A stretch of 38,792 nt of DNA. Source: Burkholderiaceae bacterium (GTDB taxonomy: Bacteria; Pseudomonadota; Gammaproteobacteria; Burkholderiales; Burkholderiaceae_A). The position numbers were made by a program, and so were the translations under genes. Positions 27,429-35,209 of the stretch are shown here, in pieces. The stretch lies in NCBI GenBank assembly GCA_018882795.1, contig VERJ01000018.1:1-38792 (forward strand), read 5' to 3'. The notes beneath the pieces were generated by a model. That model had not been told where the DNA came from. It made no database searches and saw nothing but the letters and a program-made list of their open reading frames with translations. Numbering within the stretch: the first letter of the stretch is position 1; every line of letters starts with the position of its first letter.

Positions 27429-28421
27429 ATGCCCAAGCTTCACCCGGATGCCGTGCTGATTCAGGTGTCCGGGGCGGCTATTGGCCAACCTCCTTCAGTC
27501 TGTGAGCACTATGCAGGCGATGGAAAAAAACTCCGCAAGGCGCTCGCACTTCAAGACGACCTTCGAGGCGCGTTCGATGTCACGGCAGACCTCGAAGATG
27601 GCGCCGCCTCAGGCGCCGAGGACACCATCGCCCGAGAGCTCTGCGGCATCCTGGCTGAGCCCCGCGGCCAGGCCTGGGCGGTGGGCTGCAGGGTCCACCC
27701 CGTCGATCACCCGGCGTTTCGGTCGGATCTGGAGATTCTGTTCTCAGCCAGACCCCCAGGGTTGACCTACATCACGCTGCCGAAAATTACGGGCTTTGCC
27801 CAGGTTTCTCAGGCCGACGCAAGTATCCGGGAGCTTGCCGAACAGCACGGCGTGTTTCAAGACGTCCGGCTTCAGGTGCTGGCCGAAGATGAGGGTGTCC
27901 TCTATGAACTTCACAGAATTGCCGCCCTCCCCCGGGTACAGTTCATTGCGTTCGGGCAAATGGATTTCACCAGCAGTCATCGGGGGGCGATTCCGGCATC
28001 GGCCATGAAAAGCCCGGGCCAGTTTGATCACCCCCTGATGCGCCGGGCCAAGCTGGAAATCAGCGCCGCCTGCCATGCCCACGGCAAGCTTCCCACGCAC
28101 AACCCGACCACGGACTATGCCTCCCCGACCCAGGCCCGAGAGGACGCCTTGCGGGCCCGGCACGAATTCGGTTTCATGCGAATGTGGAGCATTCATCCAA
28201 AACAGGTACTCCAGATTCTGAGCGCGTTTGCCCCGACCAGTGATGAAATCGAGGATGCGAGCCGTATCCTTTTGGCGGCCCAGGCGGCCGACTGGGGGCC
28301 GATCGCCGATCGGGGCCTGCTGCATGACCGGGCCAGTTACCGGTACTACTGGAACCTGCTCAAGCGTGCCCAGGCCTCGGGCGGGGACATTTCCCAGGCA
28401 GCCCGGCAGGCTTTTTTCTAG
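27429..28421 (+). CDS. HpcH/HpaI aldolase / citrate lyase beta-like (CitE family) protein
   Basis: This is a TIM-barrel CoA-ester lyase of the CitE/malyl-CoA lyase superfamily. The TADLEDGAASGAE stretch (52-64) is the family's DxEDG motif. LQVLAEDEGVLYELHRIAALPRVQFIAFGQMDFTSSH (149-185) holds the acidic Mg2+ ligands, and the C-terminal FMRMWSIHPKQV matches the IHPxQ motif. The length of 330 residues is normal. The exact substrate cannot be told; citrate lyase itself is unlikely because the alpha and gamma subunits are absent. A citE-like gene between mdh and acnA is an arrangement I recall from Cupriavidus and relatives. The start ATG is 18 bases after mdh with no clear Shine-Dalgarno. Confidence 0.85.
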   Translation: MPKLHPDAVLIQVSGAAIGQPPSVCEHYAGDGKKLRKALALQDDLRGAFDVTADLEDGAASGAEDTIARELCGILAEPRGQAWAVGCRVHPVDHPAFRSDLEILFSARPPGLTYITLPKITGFAQVSQADASIRELAEQHGVFQDVRLQVLAEDEGVLYELHRIAALPRVQFIAFGQMDFTSSHRGAIPASAMKSPGQFDHPLMRRAKLEISAACHAHGKLPTHNPTTDYASPTQAREDALRARHEFGFMRMWSIHPKQVLQILSAFAPTSDEIEDASRILLAAQAADWGPIADRGLLHDRASYRYYWNLLKRAQASGGDISQAARQAFF

Positions 28422-28511
28422 AATCTCGTTTTCTGCGTCAAAAATTATTTCAATAAGCAGCCATCCAGTTAAAACAGACCATCACAACAAACTGTCATCA
28501 GGGAGCACACC

Positions 28512-31205
28512 ATGCCGCACAATCTTCACAACAGCCTTCAGGAATTTAAGACTGCCTCTGGCAAAACCGGCAAGTTCTACAGCCTCCCCGCCTTGGAAAG
28601 AGCTGGTGTGGCGAAAATCTCCCGCCTGCCGGTGTCGATCCGTATCGTGCTGGAGGCCGTGCTGCGCAACTGCGACGGCAAAAAAGTGACCGAGGCCCAT
28701 GTAAAGCAGCTTGCGAATTGGGGCCCAACCGCACAACGTGTCGACGAAATTCCATTTGTTGTGGCCCGCGTGGTGCTGCAGGATTTCACTGGCGTTCCCC
28801 TGCTTGCCGACTTAGCCGCGATGCGCAATGTGGCCCATGACATGGGCAAGAATCCGAAGGTGATTGAGCCGCTTGTGCCCGTGGATCTGGTGGTAGATCA
28901 CTCGGTGATGATCGATCACTTCGGTAAAAAAGATTCGCTTGATTTGAACATGAAGCTGGAGTTTCAGCGCAACGAAGAGCGCTATCAGTTCATGAAATGG
29001 GGTATGCAGGCCTTTGATACGTTCAAGGTCGTGCCCCCAGGCATCGGCATCGTGCACCAGGTGAATTTGGAATACCTCGCCCGCGGCGTGCACAACAAGG
29101 ATGGTGTGTACTACCCCGACACACTCGTGGGCACCGACAGCCACACCACCATGATCAATGGCATTGGTGTCGTCGGCTGGGGCGTGGGCGGCATCGAGGC
29201 CGAAGCCGGCATGCTTGGCCAGCCCGTATATTTCTTGACGCCCGATGTGGTCGGCGTGAACCTCACCGGTAAGCTGCCCGAAGGCTGCACCGCCACCGAC
29301 CTTGTGCTCACGATCACTGAGATGCTGCGCAAAGAAAAAGTGGTTGGCAAGTTTGTTGAATTTTTTGGAGAAGGCACTGCATCGCTGTCTCTCCCTGATC
29401 GCGCCACGATTGCCAACATGGCGCCTGAATACGGCGCCACCATGGGGTTTTTCCCGGTCGATTCCGTTACGGTCGATTTCATGCGCGCCACCGGCCGCAC
29501 ACAGGAAGAAGTGGAAGCATTCGAGGCCTACTTCAAAGCCCAGGAACTCTTCGGCACCCCCAAGGCCGGCGCAATTGATTACACCAAGTCGCTCTCGCTT
29601 GATCTGAGCACCATCAAACCGTCGATGGCCGGACCCAAGCGGCCGCAGGATCGTATTGAATTGACCAGTCTCAAAAAGACTTTCAGCGAACTCTTCTCCA
29701 AGCCGGTTGCAGAAAACGGTTTCGCGCAATCGCCTGCCGCACTCACAAAGCGCGTAAAAGCGGGTGATGCTGAGATCGGCAACGGCGATGTGCTGATTGC
29801 CGCAATCACGTCGTGCACCAACACATCCAATCCCGGCGTACTACTCGCAGCGGGTCTGTTGGCCAAGAAGGCGGTTGAACATGGTCTGACAGTGAAGTCC
29901 CATGTGAAAACCTCGCTTGCACCCGGAAGCCGCGTGGTCACGGAATACCTCACCAAGGCGGGATTGCTGCCCTATCTGGAGCAGCTTGGTTTTAGCGTGG
30001 CCGCCTACGGCTGCACCACCTGTATCGGTAATGCCGGTGACCTGCGTCCGGAGTTTAACGATGCGATCGTGAAAGACGATCTAGTCTGTGCCGCCGTGCT
30101 CTCGGGTAACCGCAACTTCGAAGCCCGCATTCACCCGAACCTGCGCGCCAACTTCCTGGCCTCTCCGCCACTGGTTGTGGCCTATGCAATCGCCGGCACG
30201 GTCCTGAAAGATCTCAGCACAGAGCCCGTAGGCCAGGGCAAGAGTGGCCCTGTCTACCTGAAAGACATCTGGCCATCGAGTCAGGAAATCGCTGCCGTGA
30301 TGGGCTATGCGCTGGACCCAGCAACATTCCAGCGCATGTATGGTGATCTCACCAAAGATCATCACCTCTGGAACAACATCAAGGGCACCACCGGTCAGGT
30401 CTATGACTGGCCTAAGTCCACCTACATCGCCAAGCCACCCTTCTTCGATGGTTTCTCCATGAGCCCGAAGGCCACGGGCTCGATTCACAATGCCCGTGCG
30501 CTGATGATTCTGGGCGATTCGGTCACCACCGATCACATCTCGCCTGCGGGCTCCATCAAAGAAGCCTCGCCTGGCGGCAAATATCTGCTCGATAACGGCG
30601 TGACCAAGGCCGACTTCAACTCCTATGGATCACGTCGCGGCAATCACGACGTGATGATGCGCGGCACCTTTGCCAACGTGCGCATCAAAAACCTGATGCT
30701 GCCCCCGAAGGCCGATGGCACACGGGAAGAAGGTGGACTGACCCTGTTCCAGCCCAGTGGCGAAAAGATGTTTATTTACGACGCCGCCATGAAGTATCAG
30801 GCGACTGGCGTGCCCACTGTGGTGATTGGTGGCGAAGAATACGGCACAGGTTCATCACGCGACTGGGCAGCCAAGGGCACACAGCTGCTCGGTGTGAAAG
30901 TGGTGGTCGCCAAGAGCTACGAGCGCATCCATCGCTCCAACCTCGTGGGCATGGGCGTGTTGCCGCTGCAGTTCAAGGGTGCTGACAGTGCGCAGAGTCT
31001 AAAGCTGGAGGGCAATGAGACATTCGATGTCGCCATTCCGGACAATCTGCAGCCCCAGCAGGACCTCACGCTGGTGATCACCCGCAAGGATGGCTCCAAG
31101 CAGAACGTGACCGTGCTCTGCCGGATCGATACTCCGATCGAGGTCGATTACTACAAGCACGGCGGCATTCTGCCCTATGTGTTGCGCGAGTTGATGGCCG
31201 CCTAA
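28512..31205 (+). CDS. acnA: Aconitate hydratase AcnA
   Basis: Aconitase interconverts citrate and isocitrate with a [4Fe-4S] cluster. The cluster cysteines are C435 (SCTNTSNP), C501 and C504 (GCTTCIGN). The [16 protein letters not shown] region (205-220) and the C-terminal [16 protein letters not shown] and [17 protein letters not shown] motifs identify the AcnA/IRP1 type rather than AcnB. The length of 897 residues is typical. GGGAG lies about 7 bases before the ATG. The 90 bases upstream hold no gene and may carry a separate promoter, though I see no strong consensus there. Confidence 0.97.
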   Translation: MPHNLHNSLQEFKTASGKTGKFYSLPALERAGVAKISRLPVSIRIVLEAVLRNCDGKKVTEAHVKQLANWGPTAQRVDEIPFVVARVVLQDFTGVPLLADLAAMRNVAHDMGKNPKVIEPLVPVDLVVDHSVMIDHFGKKDSLDLNMKLEFQRNEERYQFMKWGMQAFDTFKVVPPGIGIVHQVNLEYLARGVHNKDGVYYPDTLVGTDSHTTMINGIGVVGWGVGGIEAEAGMLGQPVYFLTPDVVGVNLTGKLPEGCTATDLVLTITEMLRKEKVVGKFVEFFGEGTASLSLPDRATIANMAPEYGATMGFFPVDSVTVDFMRATGRTQEEVEAFEAYFKAQELFGTPKAGAIDYTKSLSLDLSTIKPSMAGPKRPQDRIELTSLKKTFSELFSKPVAENGFAQSPAALTKRVKAGDAEIGNGDVLIAAITSCTNTSNPGVLLAAGLLAKKAVEHGLTVKSHVKTSLAPGSRVVTEYLTKAGLLPYLEQLGFSVAAYGCTTCIGNAGDLRPEFNDAIVKDDLVCAAVLSGNRNFEARIHPNLRANFLASPPLVVAYAIAGTVLKDLSTEPVGQGKSGPVYLKDIWPSSQEIAAVMGYALDPATFQRMYGDLTKDHHLWNNIKGTTGQVYDWPKSTYIAKPPFFDGFSMSPKATGSIHNARALMILGDSVTTDHISPAGSIKEASPGGKYLLDNGVTKADFNSYGSRRGNHDVMMRGTFANVRIKNLMLPPKADGTREEGGLTLFQPSGEKMFIYDAAMKYQATGVPTVVIGGEEYGTGSSRDWAAKGTQLLGVKVVVAKSYERIHRSNLVGMGVLPLQFKGADSAQSLKLEGNETFDVAIPDNLQPQQDLTLVITRKDGSKQNVTVLCRIDTPIEVDYYKHGGILPYVLRELMAA

Positions 31206-31215
31206 TGCCCCGACA

Positions 31216-31250
31216 GAGCCGCCGAAACACTGCCAGCGTCGGCGGTTCTC
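31216..31250 (+). terminator. Hairpin between acnA and the enolase-like gene
   Basis: CCGCCGA (31219-31225) pairs with TCGGCGG (31239-31245) around a 13-base loop, and GAG/CTC can extend the stem past a 2-base bulge. The tail TTCTCTCTG is pyrimidine-rich but is not a T run. It could be a weak acnA terminator. It also buries the only Shine-Dalgarno-like bases (GGCGG) before the next ATG. Confidence 0.45.
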
Positions 31251-31254
31251 TCTG

Positions 31255-32559
31255 ATGCGCATCCAGCAAGTTACTGCGCGGCAGATACTTGACTCGCGTG
31301 GACGGCCGACGGTAGAGGCCGATGTCGTGCTCGCTGGGGGTGCGTGGGGCCGTGCGGCTGTGCCCTCCGGCGCTTCAACCGGAAGTGCGGAGGCCCATGA
31401 GTTACGCGATGGGGATCCCGCCCATTACAACGGGCTGGGTGTCTCCAAAGCGGTTTCCTCCGTACGACAGGAAATCGCATCGGCGCTGAAAGGGTGGGAT
31501 GCACGCCATCAGCGCGATATCGATGAATTATTGCGATGTCTGGATGGGACCCCGAACTTAAGCCGACTGGGTGCCAATGCGGTACTGGCAGTGTCCCTGG
31601 CCAATGCGCGGGCCGCAGCTGCTGCACAAGAACAGCAGTTTCACGACTGGATTGCCAAACTTTCAGGACTGGCCCAGCCATGTTTGCCGCTTCCCATGAC
31701 GAACATCCTGAGCGGCGGCATGCATGCCGCAGGTGGCATGGATGTCCAGGATTTTCTTGCCATTCCACTTCGGGCCAAGTCGATGAGCGAGGCAATCGAA
31801 CTTCTCGCCCGCGTCCGGGATGCTGCCAGCACAGAAGCCCGGGCGCGCGGATTGCCGACGCTGCTTGCCGACGAAGGTGGGCTGAGTCCTGGATTTGAAG
31901 ACGGCCGAATGGCATTGACCATGATGATGGATGCAATCAAACGGGCGGGGCTGGAACCCGGGCAGGATATCGCGATTGCCATTGATGTCGCAGCGACCTC
32001 TCTGCAATTGGAATCGGACCGCTATCGACTCCATCGTGCGCATCAGGAGCTCAACGCCGATGGCATGATTCAGATGATGGTGGAGTGGGTTCGGGACTTT
32101 CCCGTGGTGTCGATTGAAGATGCACTCGGAGAGGAAGACTGGACGGGATGGCAGCGTCTTACACGCACGCTCGGTGAAAAAGTACAACTTGTTGGGGATG
32201 ATCTGTTCGCAACGCATCCCCAGCGCCTGGCACGCGGATTACATGAAAACGTTGCAAATGGCGTGCTGGTGAAGGCCAATCAAAACGGTACCCTCACCGG
32301 CACGATTGATCTCATCAACCAGGCAAAATCCGCGGGTTACGCGACCATCGTCTCTGCGCGATCTGGAGAGACCGAGGATGCGTTTATGTCCGACCTCGCT
32401 GTTGGTACGGGTGCGGGACAAATCAAGATTGGGTCGTTACGCACCTCCAGCACGGTGGCCAAATACAACCAACTGTTGCGGATCGCTGAGGCTGGATCCC
32501 TGCCTTTCGCGGGAGCAGCGGCACTGGCCAGGGCATCGCAATCATGCAAGATGACTTAA
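31255..32559 (+). CDS. Enolase-like protein with altered active site
   Basis: At 434 residues it aligns end to end with E. coli enolase (offset two residues, from memory). Kept are the PSGASTG loop (37-43), H157, E207 (DEGG), metal ligands D244, E288 and D315, K340 and K391. Changed are the equivalent of E168, which is D166 in MDVQDF, and of H370, which is A368 in SARSGETED. Both positions lie near the C3 hydroxyl of 2-phosphoglycerate in enolases. The product is therefore either a poor enolase or one with another substrate, probably still acting on a phosphorylated acid. It overlaps the following kinase gene by 16 bases. At least four TTA leucine codons are used. A true eno gene is expected elsewhere in the genome. 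Confidence 0.82.
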   Translation: MRIQQVTARQILDSRGRPTVEADVVLAGGAWGRAAVPSGASTGSAEAHELRDGDPAHYNGLGVSKAVSSVRQEIASALKGWDARHQRDIDELLRCLDGTPNLSRLGANAVLAVSLANARAAAAAQEQQFHDWIAKLSGLAQPCLPLPMTNILSGGMHAAGGMDVQDFLAIPLRAKSMSEAIELLARVRDAASTEARARGLPTLLADEGGLSPGFEDGRMALTMMMDAIKRAGLEPGQDIAIAIDVAATSLQLESDRYRLHRAHQELNADGMIQMMVEWVRDFPVVSIEDALGEEDWTGWQRLTRTLGEKVQLVGDDLFATHPQRLARGLHENVANGVLVKANQNGTLTGTIDLINQAKSAGYATIVSARSGETEDAFMSDLAVGTGAGQIKIGSLRTSSTVAKYNQLLRIAEAGSLPFAGAAALARASQSCKMT

Positions 32560-33548
32560 ACGCGTTTTTGTTTCGTCAAGGCCTCGCTGCCACGGGATCC
32601 CGGCCGCGATGGACGGCGTTGGCAGGTGGGGTGTCTTCTGACATCTGGCGGGTGGATCTCGAAAACGGCGAAAGTCTCTGCGTGAAACGGGCACTAAGCC
32701 GCCTGAAAGTGGCGGCTGACTGGCAGGCGCCCACTTCACGAAACGCCTACGAATGGGCCTGGCTCTGCTTGGCAAGGAAATTCATTCCTGATGCGGTACC
32801 GGAACCACTGGCTCACGATCCGCAGGAGGGTCTATTTGCCATGCGGTTTCTGGAGCCGCGAGACCACCCTGTCTGGAAACAGCAACTCCTGTCGGGCCAT
32901 GTGACACCTGGTACAGCAGCAAGCGTGGGTGAATGTATCGGCATCGTCCATGCGTCGACCGCATTTAATACCGACATCGCACAACAATTTTCCAGCGACG
33001 GGAACTTTTATGCCTTGAGGCTGGAGCCTTATCTCGTCGCGACGGCCACACGGCATGCAATCGTCTCCCGCGAATTAATGACACTCGCCAATGAGACTGC
33101 AAGCCATCGGGTTGCGCTTGTTCATGGCGATGTCAGCCCTAAAAATATTCTGGTGGGGCCGGCCGGCCCTATTCTGCTGGATGCAGAGTGTGCCTGGTAT
33201 GGAGACCCCGCATTCGATCCTGCTTTTTGCCTGAATCACTTCCTGCTGAAAGCGGTCCTACTGCCTTCTCATGGACCTGCCCTGTTGACAGCCTTTAGCG
33301 CGTTTGTCAGCGCCTATTTCACGAAAGCAACTTTTGAGCCGCGCCAGGAACTCGATCGCAGGATTGCGAAACTGCTTCCGGGACTCTTCCTGGCCCGCGT
33401 GGACGGAAAATCTCCGGTCGAATATCTTGACCAGGAAGACCAACGACAAACGGTACGTGAGATTGCCATCCCCTTGTTAATTGATCCGCCAGAGAGCCTA
33501 ACGGAATTATCCGAACGCTGCTTCTCAGTGCTTTGCAGCCGGCACTGA
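32544..33548 (+). CDS. APH/choline-kinase-fold phosphotransferase, substrate unknown
   Basis: The 334-residue protein has a glycine-rich ATP loop at 26-33 (LAGGVSSD), a candidate ATP-binding lysine K48 (CVKRA), the catalytic Brenner motif HGDVSPKN (H194-N201) and a metal aspartate at D213 (LLDAECAWYGDPAFD). The LDxECAWYGDPAFD ending resembles small-molecule kinases such as methylthioribose kinase more than antibiotic kinases. A role in aminoglycoside resistance is not supported by context. The ATG lies inside the end of the enolase-like gene, so the two are coupled and probably act in one pathway. At least four TTA codons occur. The 3' end overlaps the convergent thiol dioxygenase gene by 24 bases. 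Confidence 0.85.
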   Translation: MQDDLNAFLFRQGLAATGSRPRWTALAGGVSSDIWRVDLENGESLCVKRALSRLKVAADWQAPTSRNAYEWAWLCLARKFIPDAVPEPLAHDPQEGLFAMRFLEPRDHPVWKQQLLSGHVTPGTAASVGECIGIVHASTAFNTDIAQQFSSDGNFYALRLEPYLVATATRHAIVSRELMTLANETASHRVALVHGDVSPKNILVGPAGPILLDAECAWYGDPAFDPAFCLNHFLLKAVLLPSHGPALLTAFSAFVSAYFTKATFEPRQELDRRIAKLLPGLFLARVDGKSPVEYLDQEDQRQTVREIAIPLLIDPPESLTELSERCFSVLCSRH

Positions 33549-34130
33549 ATACCCGGAGATGAAATCCTTGGCAGGGCCGCCCTCCAGCGGATACACATGC
33601 CGCTTGATGGACCCGATATCCCCACCATAGACATGGATGCTGATCGAGACCCGATCTTGATGGGCATTCATCACCTTATGCACATCGCCATGGTGGGCGG
33701 AAACAATACTGGTATCGCCTGGCGATAGTACCTCCAGCGGCCCTTCCGCAGTCGGCACACCGCCCTGACCGATCACATAACGCTGGGAGTGTTCTGTGCC
33801 GCGCAGCATGCCGATCACGCCCCAGATGGTGTGATCATGCACGGGAGTGGCCTGACCAGGCCCCCATACAAAGCTCACGACCGAGAAACGCTGCTGGGGA
33901 TCGACATGCAGGCAGTACTGCTGGTAATACTGCGGATGTGGCACGGCATGCGACTGAGGCAGCCAATCATCGGTCTTCACCAAGTCGGCCAACAACACCG
34001 ATACCTGCTCTAGAAATTCGGGCTGCTTCTGATCCGATGTGCGATCAATCAATGCGCCCAGGGCCCCCGTGAAGCGATCCAACTTTGCGATCCCCGAAAC
34101 CGCTGTACCGCCATTGGCCGACTGTGTCAT
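33525..34130 (-). CDS. Cysteine dioxygenase-family thiol dioxygenase
   Basis: This is a cupin non-heme iron dioxygenase that oxidises a thiol to a sulfinate. The iron histidines are H98 and H100 (PVHDHTIWG) and H151 (GDVHKVM). The outer-sphere Ser-His-Tyr triad is S164, H166, Y168. The YYQQYCLH stretch has glutamine where cysteine dioxygenases have the substrate arginine, and the Cys of the Cys-Tyr crosslink is glycine. With R177 this fits the bacterial 3-mercaptopropionate dioxygenase type better than true cysteine dioxygenase, which is an inference. The ATG at 34130 has GGAGG seven bases upstream; the frame extends 16 codons further. It begins 2 bases after fdsD, so it is the last gene of the formate dehydrogenase operon. 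The length is 201 residues. Confidence 0.88.
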   Translation of the reverse strand: MTQSANGGTAVSGIAKLDRFTGALGALIDRTSDQKQPEFLEQVSVLLADLVKTDDWLPQSHAVPHPQYYQQYCLHVDPQQRFSVVSFVWGPGQATPVHDHTIWGVIGMLRGTEHSQRYVIGQGGVPTAEGPLEVLSPGDTSIVSAHHGDVHKVMNAHQDRVSISIHVYGGDIGSIKRHVYPLEGGPAKDFISGYSVPAAKH

Positions 34131-34132
34131 GT

Positions 34133-34387
34133 TTACCCTCCTGTGTTCTGTGCCGCTGAAGTGCCCATGATCAAACATGCATGATCGCGGACTGCTCGCC
34201 TGACCATCTCATGGGCGCTGGCAGATTCCGGGCCCCGCATGATTCTAATCAGGTCCTGACGCATGCGTGGATCCCAGAACTTGGTCACATGGGCCACAAA
34301 ATCACGCGTGGCCTGCGTCGAATCAGGCATGCTTTCGTAAAACGAGGCAATCTGGTTGGCCTGCTTGATGATGTATTCAGAACGCAT
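34133..34387 (-). CDS. fdsD: Formate dehydrogenase delta subunit FdsD
   Basis: The 84-residue protein matches the FdsD family, with KQANQIASFYESMPDSTQATRDFVAHVTKFWDPRMRQDLI. FdsD is a small subunit or assembly factor of NAD-dependent molybdenum formate dehydrogenase. It follows fdhD (fdsC) by 9 bases, the same order as in Cupriavidus fdsGBACD. Confidence 0.92.
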   Translation of the reverse strand: MRSEYIIKQANQIASFYESMPDSTQATRDFVAHVTKFWDPRMRQDLIRIMRGPESASAHEMVRRAVRDHACLIMGTSAAQNTGG

Positions 34388-34396
34388 GACTGTGCC

Positions 34397-35197
34397 CTAT
34401 TGCGCCAGATCGACTTCGTGGGCGTAGACGACATGATCCTGCCCCCGCAGGAATCCCACGAGTGTCACACCACAATCTCGTGCCAAGCCTACAGCCATGC
34501 TGGTAGGCGCGGAGACCGCAGCGATATGGCCAATGCCCATGGTGGCAGCCTTCTGCACAATCTCCACGCTGGCGCGGCTGGTCATCAGCAGCGCACCCTC
34601 GGAAAATGACAGCCCGCTCTTGACGACTGCGCCGATCAATTTATCCAGGGCATTATGCCGGCCCACATCTTCGCGCACGATCCGTAGATCGCCGCTCCGA
34701 TTCAGCCAGGCGGCGGCATGGGTCGCACCGGTCTGCACCTGCAAAGGCTGCTGCTGAATCAGGCCCGCCACCGCCTTCACGATGGCCATTCTCGAAAATG
34801 TCTGTTTGCCGCTCACTGGTGCTGGCAACATCGCGAGCTGCTCCAGGGCCTCCAGCCCACAGATGCCACAGCCCGTGCGGCCTGTGAGACTGCGGCGTCG
34901 GGTCTTGAGCCGCTCAAACTGCTGCGTGGCAATGGTGAGCGCCACCACCAGCCCCTTCTCTGCTGGACGAACCTCAAGATCGAAAAGATCCTGGGGTCTG
35001 GCGATGATCCCCTCGGAGAGTGAAAATCCAAGCGCAAAGTCGGCCACATCGGATGGCGACGCCAACATTACTGCGTGCGAGATGCCGTTGTATTCCAGGG
35101 CAATCGGGCACTCGACTGCGACATGATCGGACTCCGCAGTGCTGAGTCCCGCACGGTAACGCAAGACGCCAATCGGAATGGAAGGAAATTCACTCAT
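34397..35197 (-). CDS. fdhD: Formate dehydrogenase accessory sulfurtransferase FdhD (FdsC)
   Basis: This accessory protein delivers sulfur to, and binds, the bis-MGD cofactor needed for formate dehydrogenase activity. The sulfur-carrying CxxC motif is C110 and C113 (GRTGCGICG). The REDVGRHNALDKLIG and LMTSRASVEIVQKAATMGI stretches are family signatures. The length is 266 residues from the ATG at 35197; a TTG one codon earlier is also open. It starts 12 bases after fdsA. In fds operons this protein is called FdsC and also protects and escorts the cofactor. Confidence 0.94.
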   Translation of the reverse strand: MSEFPSIPIGVLRYRAGLSTAESDHVAVECPIALEYNGISHAVMLASPSDVADFALGFSLSEGIIARPQDLFDLEVRPAEKGLVVALTIATQQFERLKTRRRSLTGRTGCGICGLEALEQLAMLPAPVSGKQTFSRMAIVKAVAGLIQQQPLQVQTGATHAAAWLNRSGDLRIVREDVGRHNALDKLIGAVVKSGLSFSEGALLMTSRASVEIVQKAATMGIGHIAAVSAPTSMAVGLARDCGVTLVGFLRGQDHVVYAHEVDLAQ

Positions 35198-35209
35198 CAA
35201 TCATTTTCC

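Noticed and set aside
28812-29729. 305-codon minus-strand open frame opposite acnA
   Set aside because: acnA is complete and motif-rich on the plus strand, and the antisense frame is compositionally a shadow.
31255-32559. Calling this gene the housekeeping enolase (eno)
   Set aside because: Two active-site positions differ from canonical enolase, and the neighbours are not the usual pyrG/kdsA set. Plain eno would hide this.
32544-33548. Aminoglycoside resistance gene
   Set aside because: Only the general APH fold motifs are present. The context is metabolic and there is no mobile element or resistance partner nearby.
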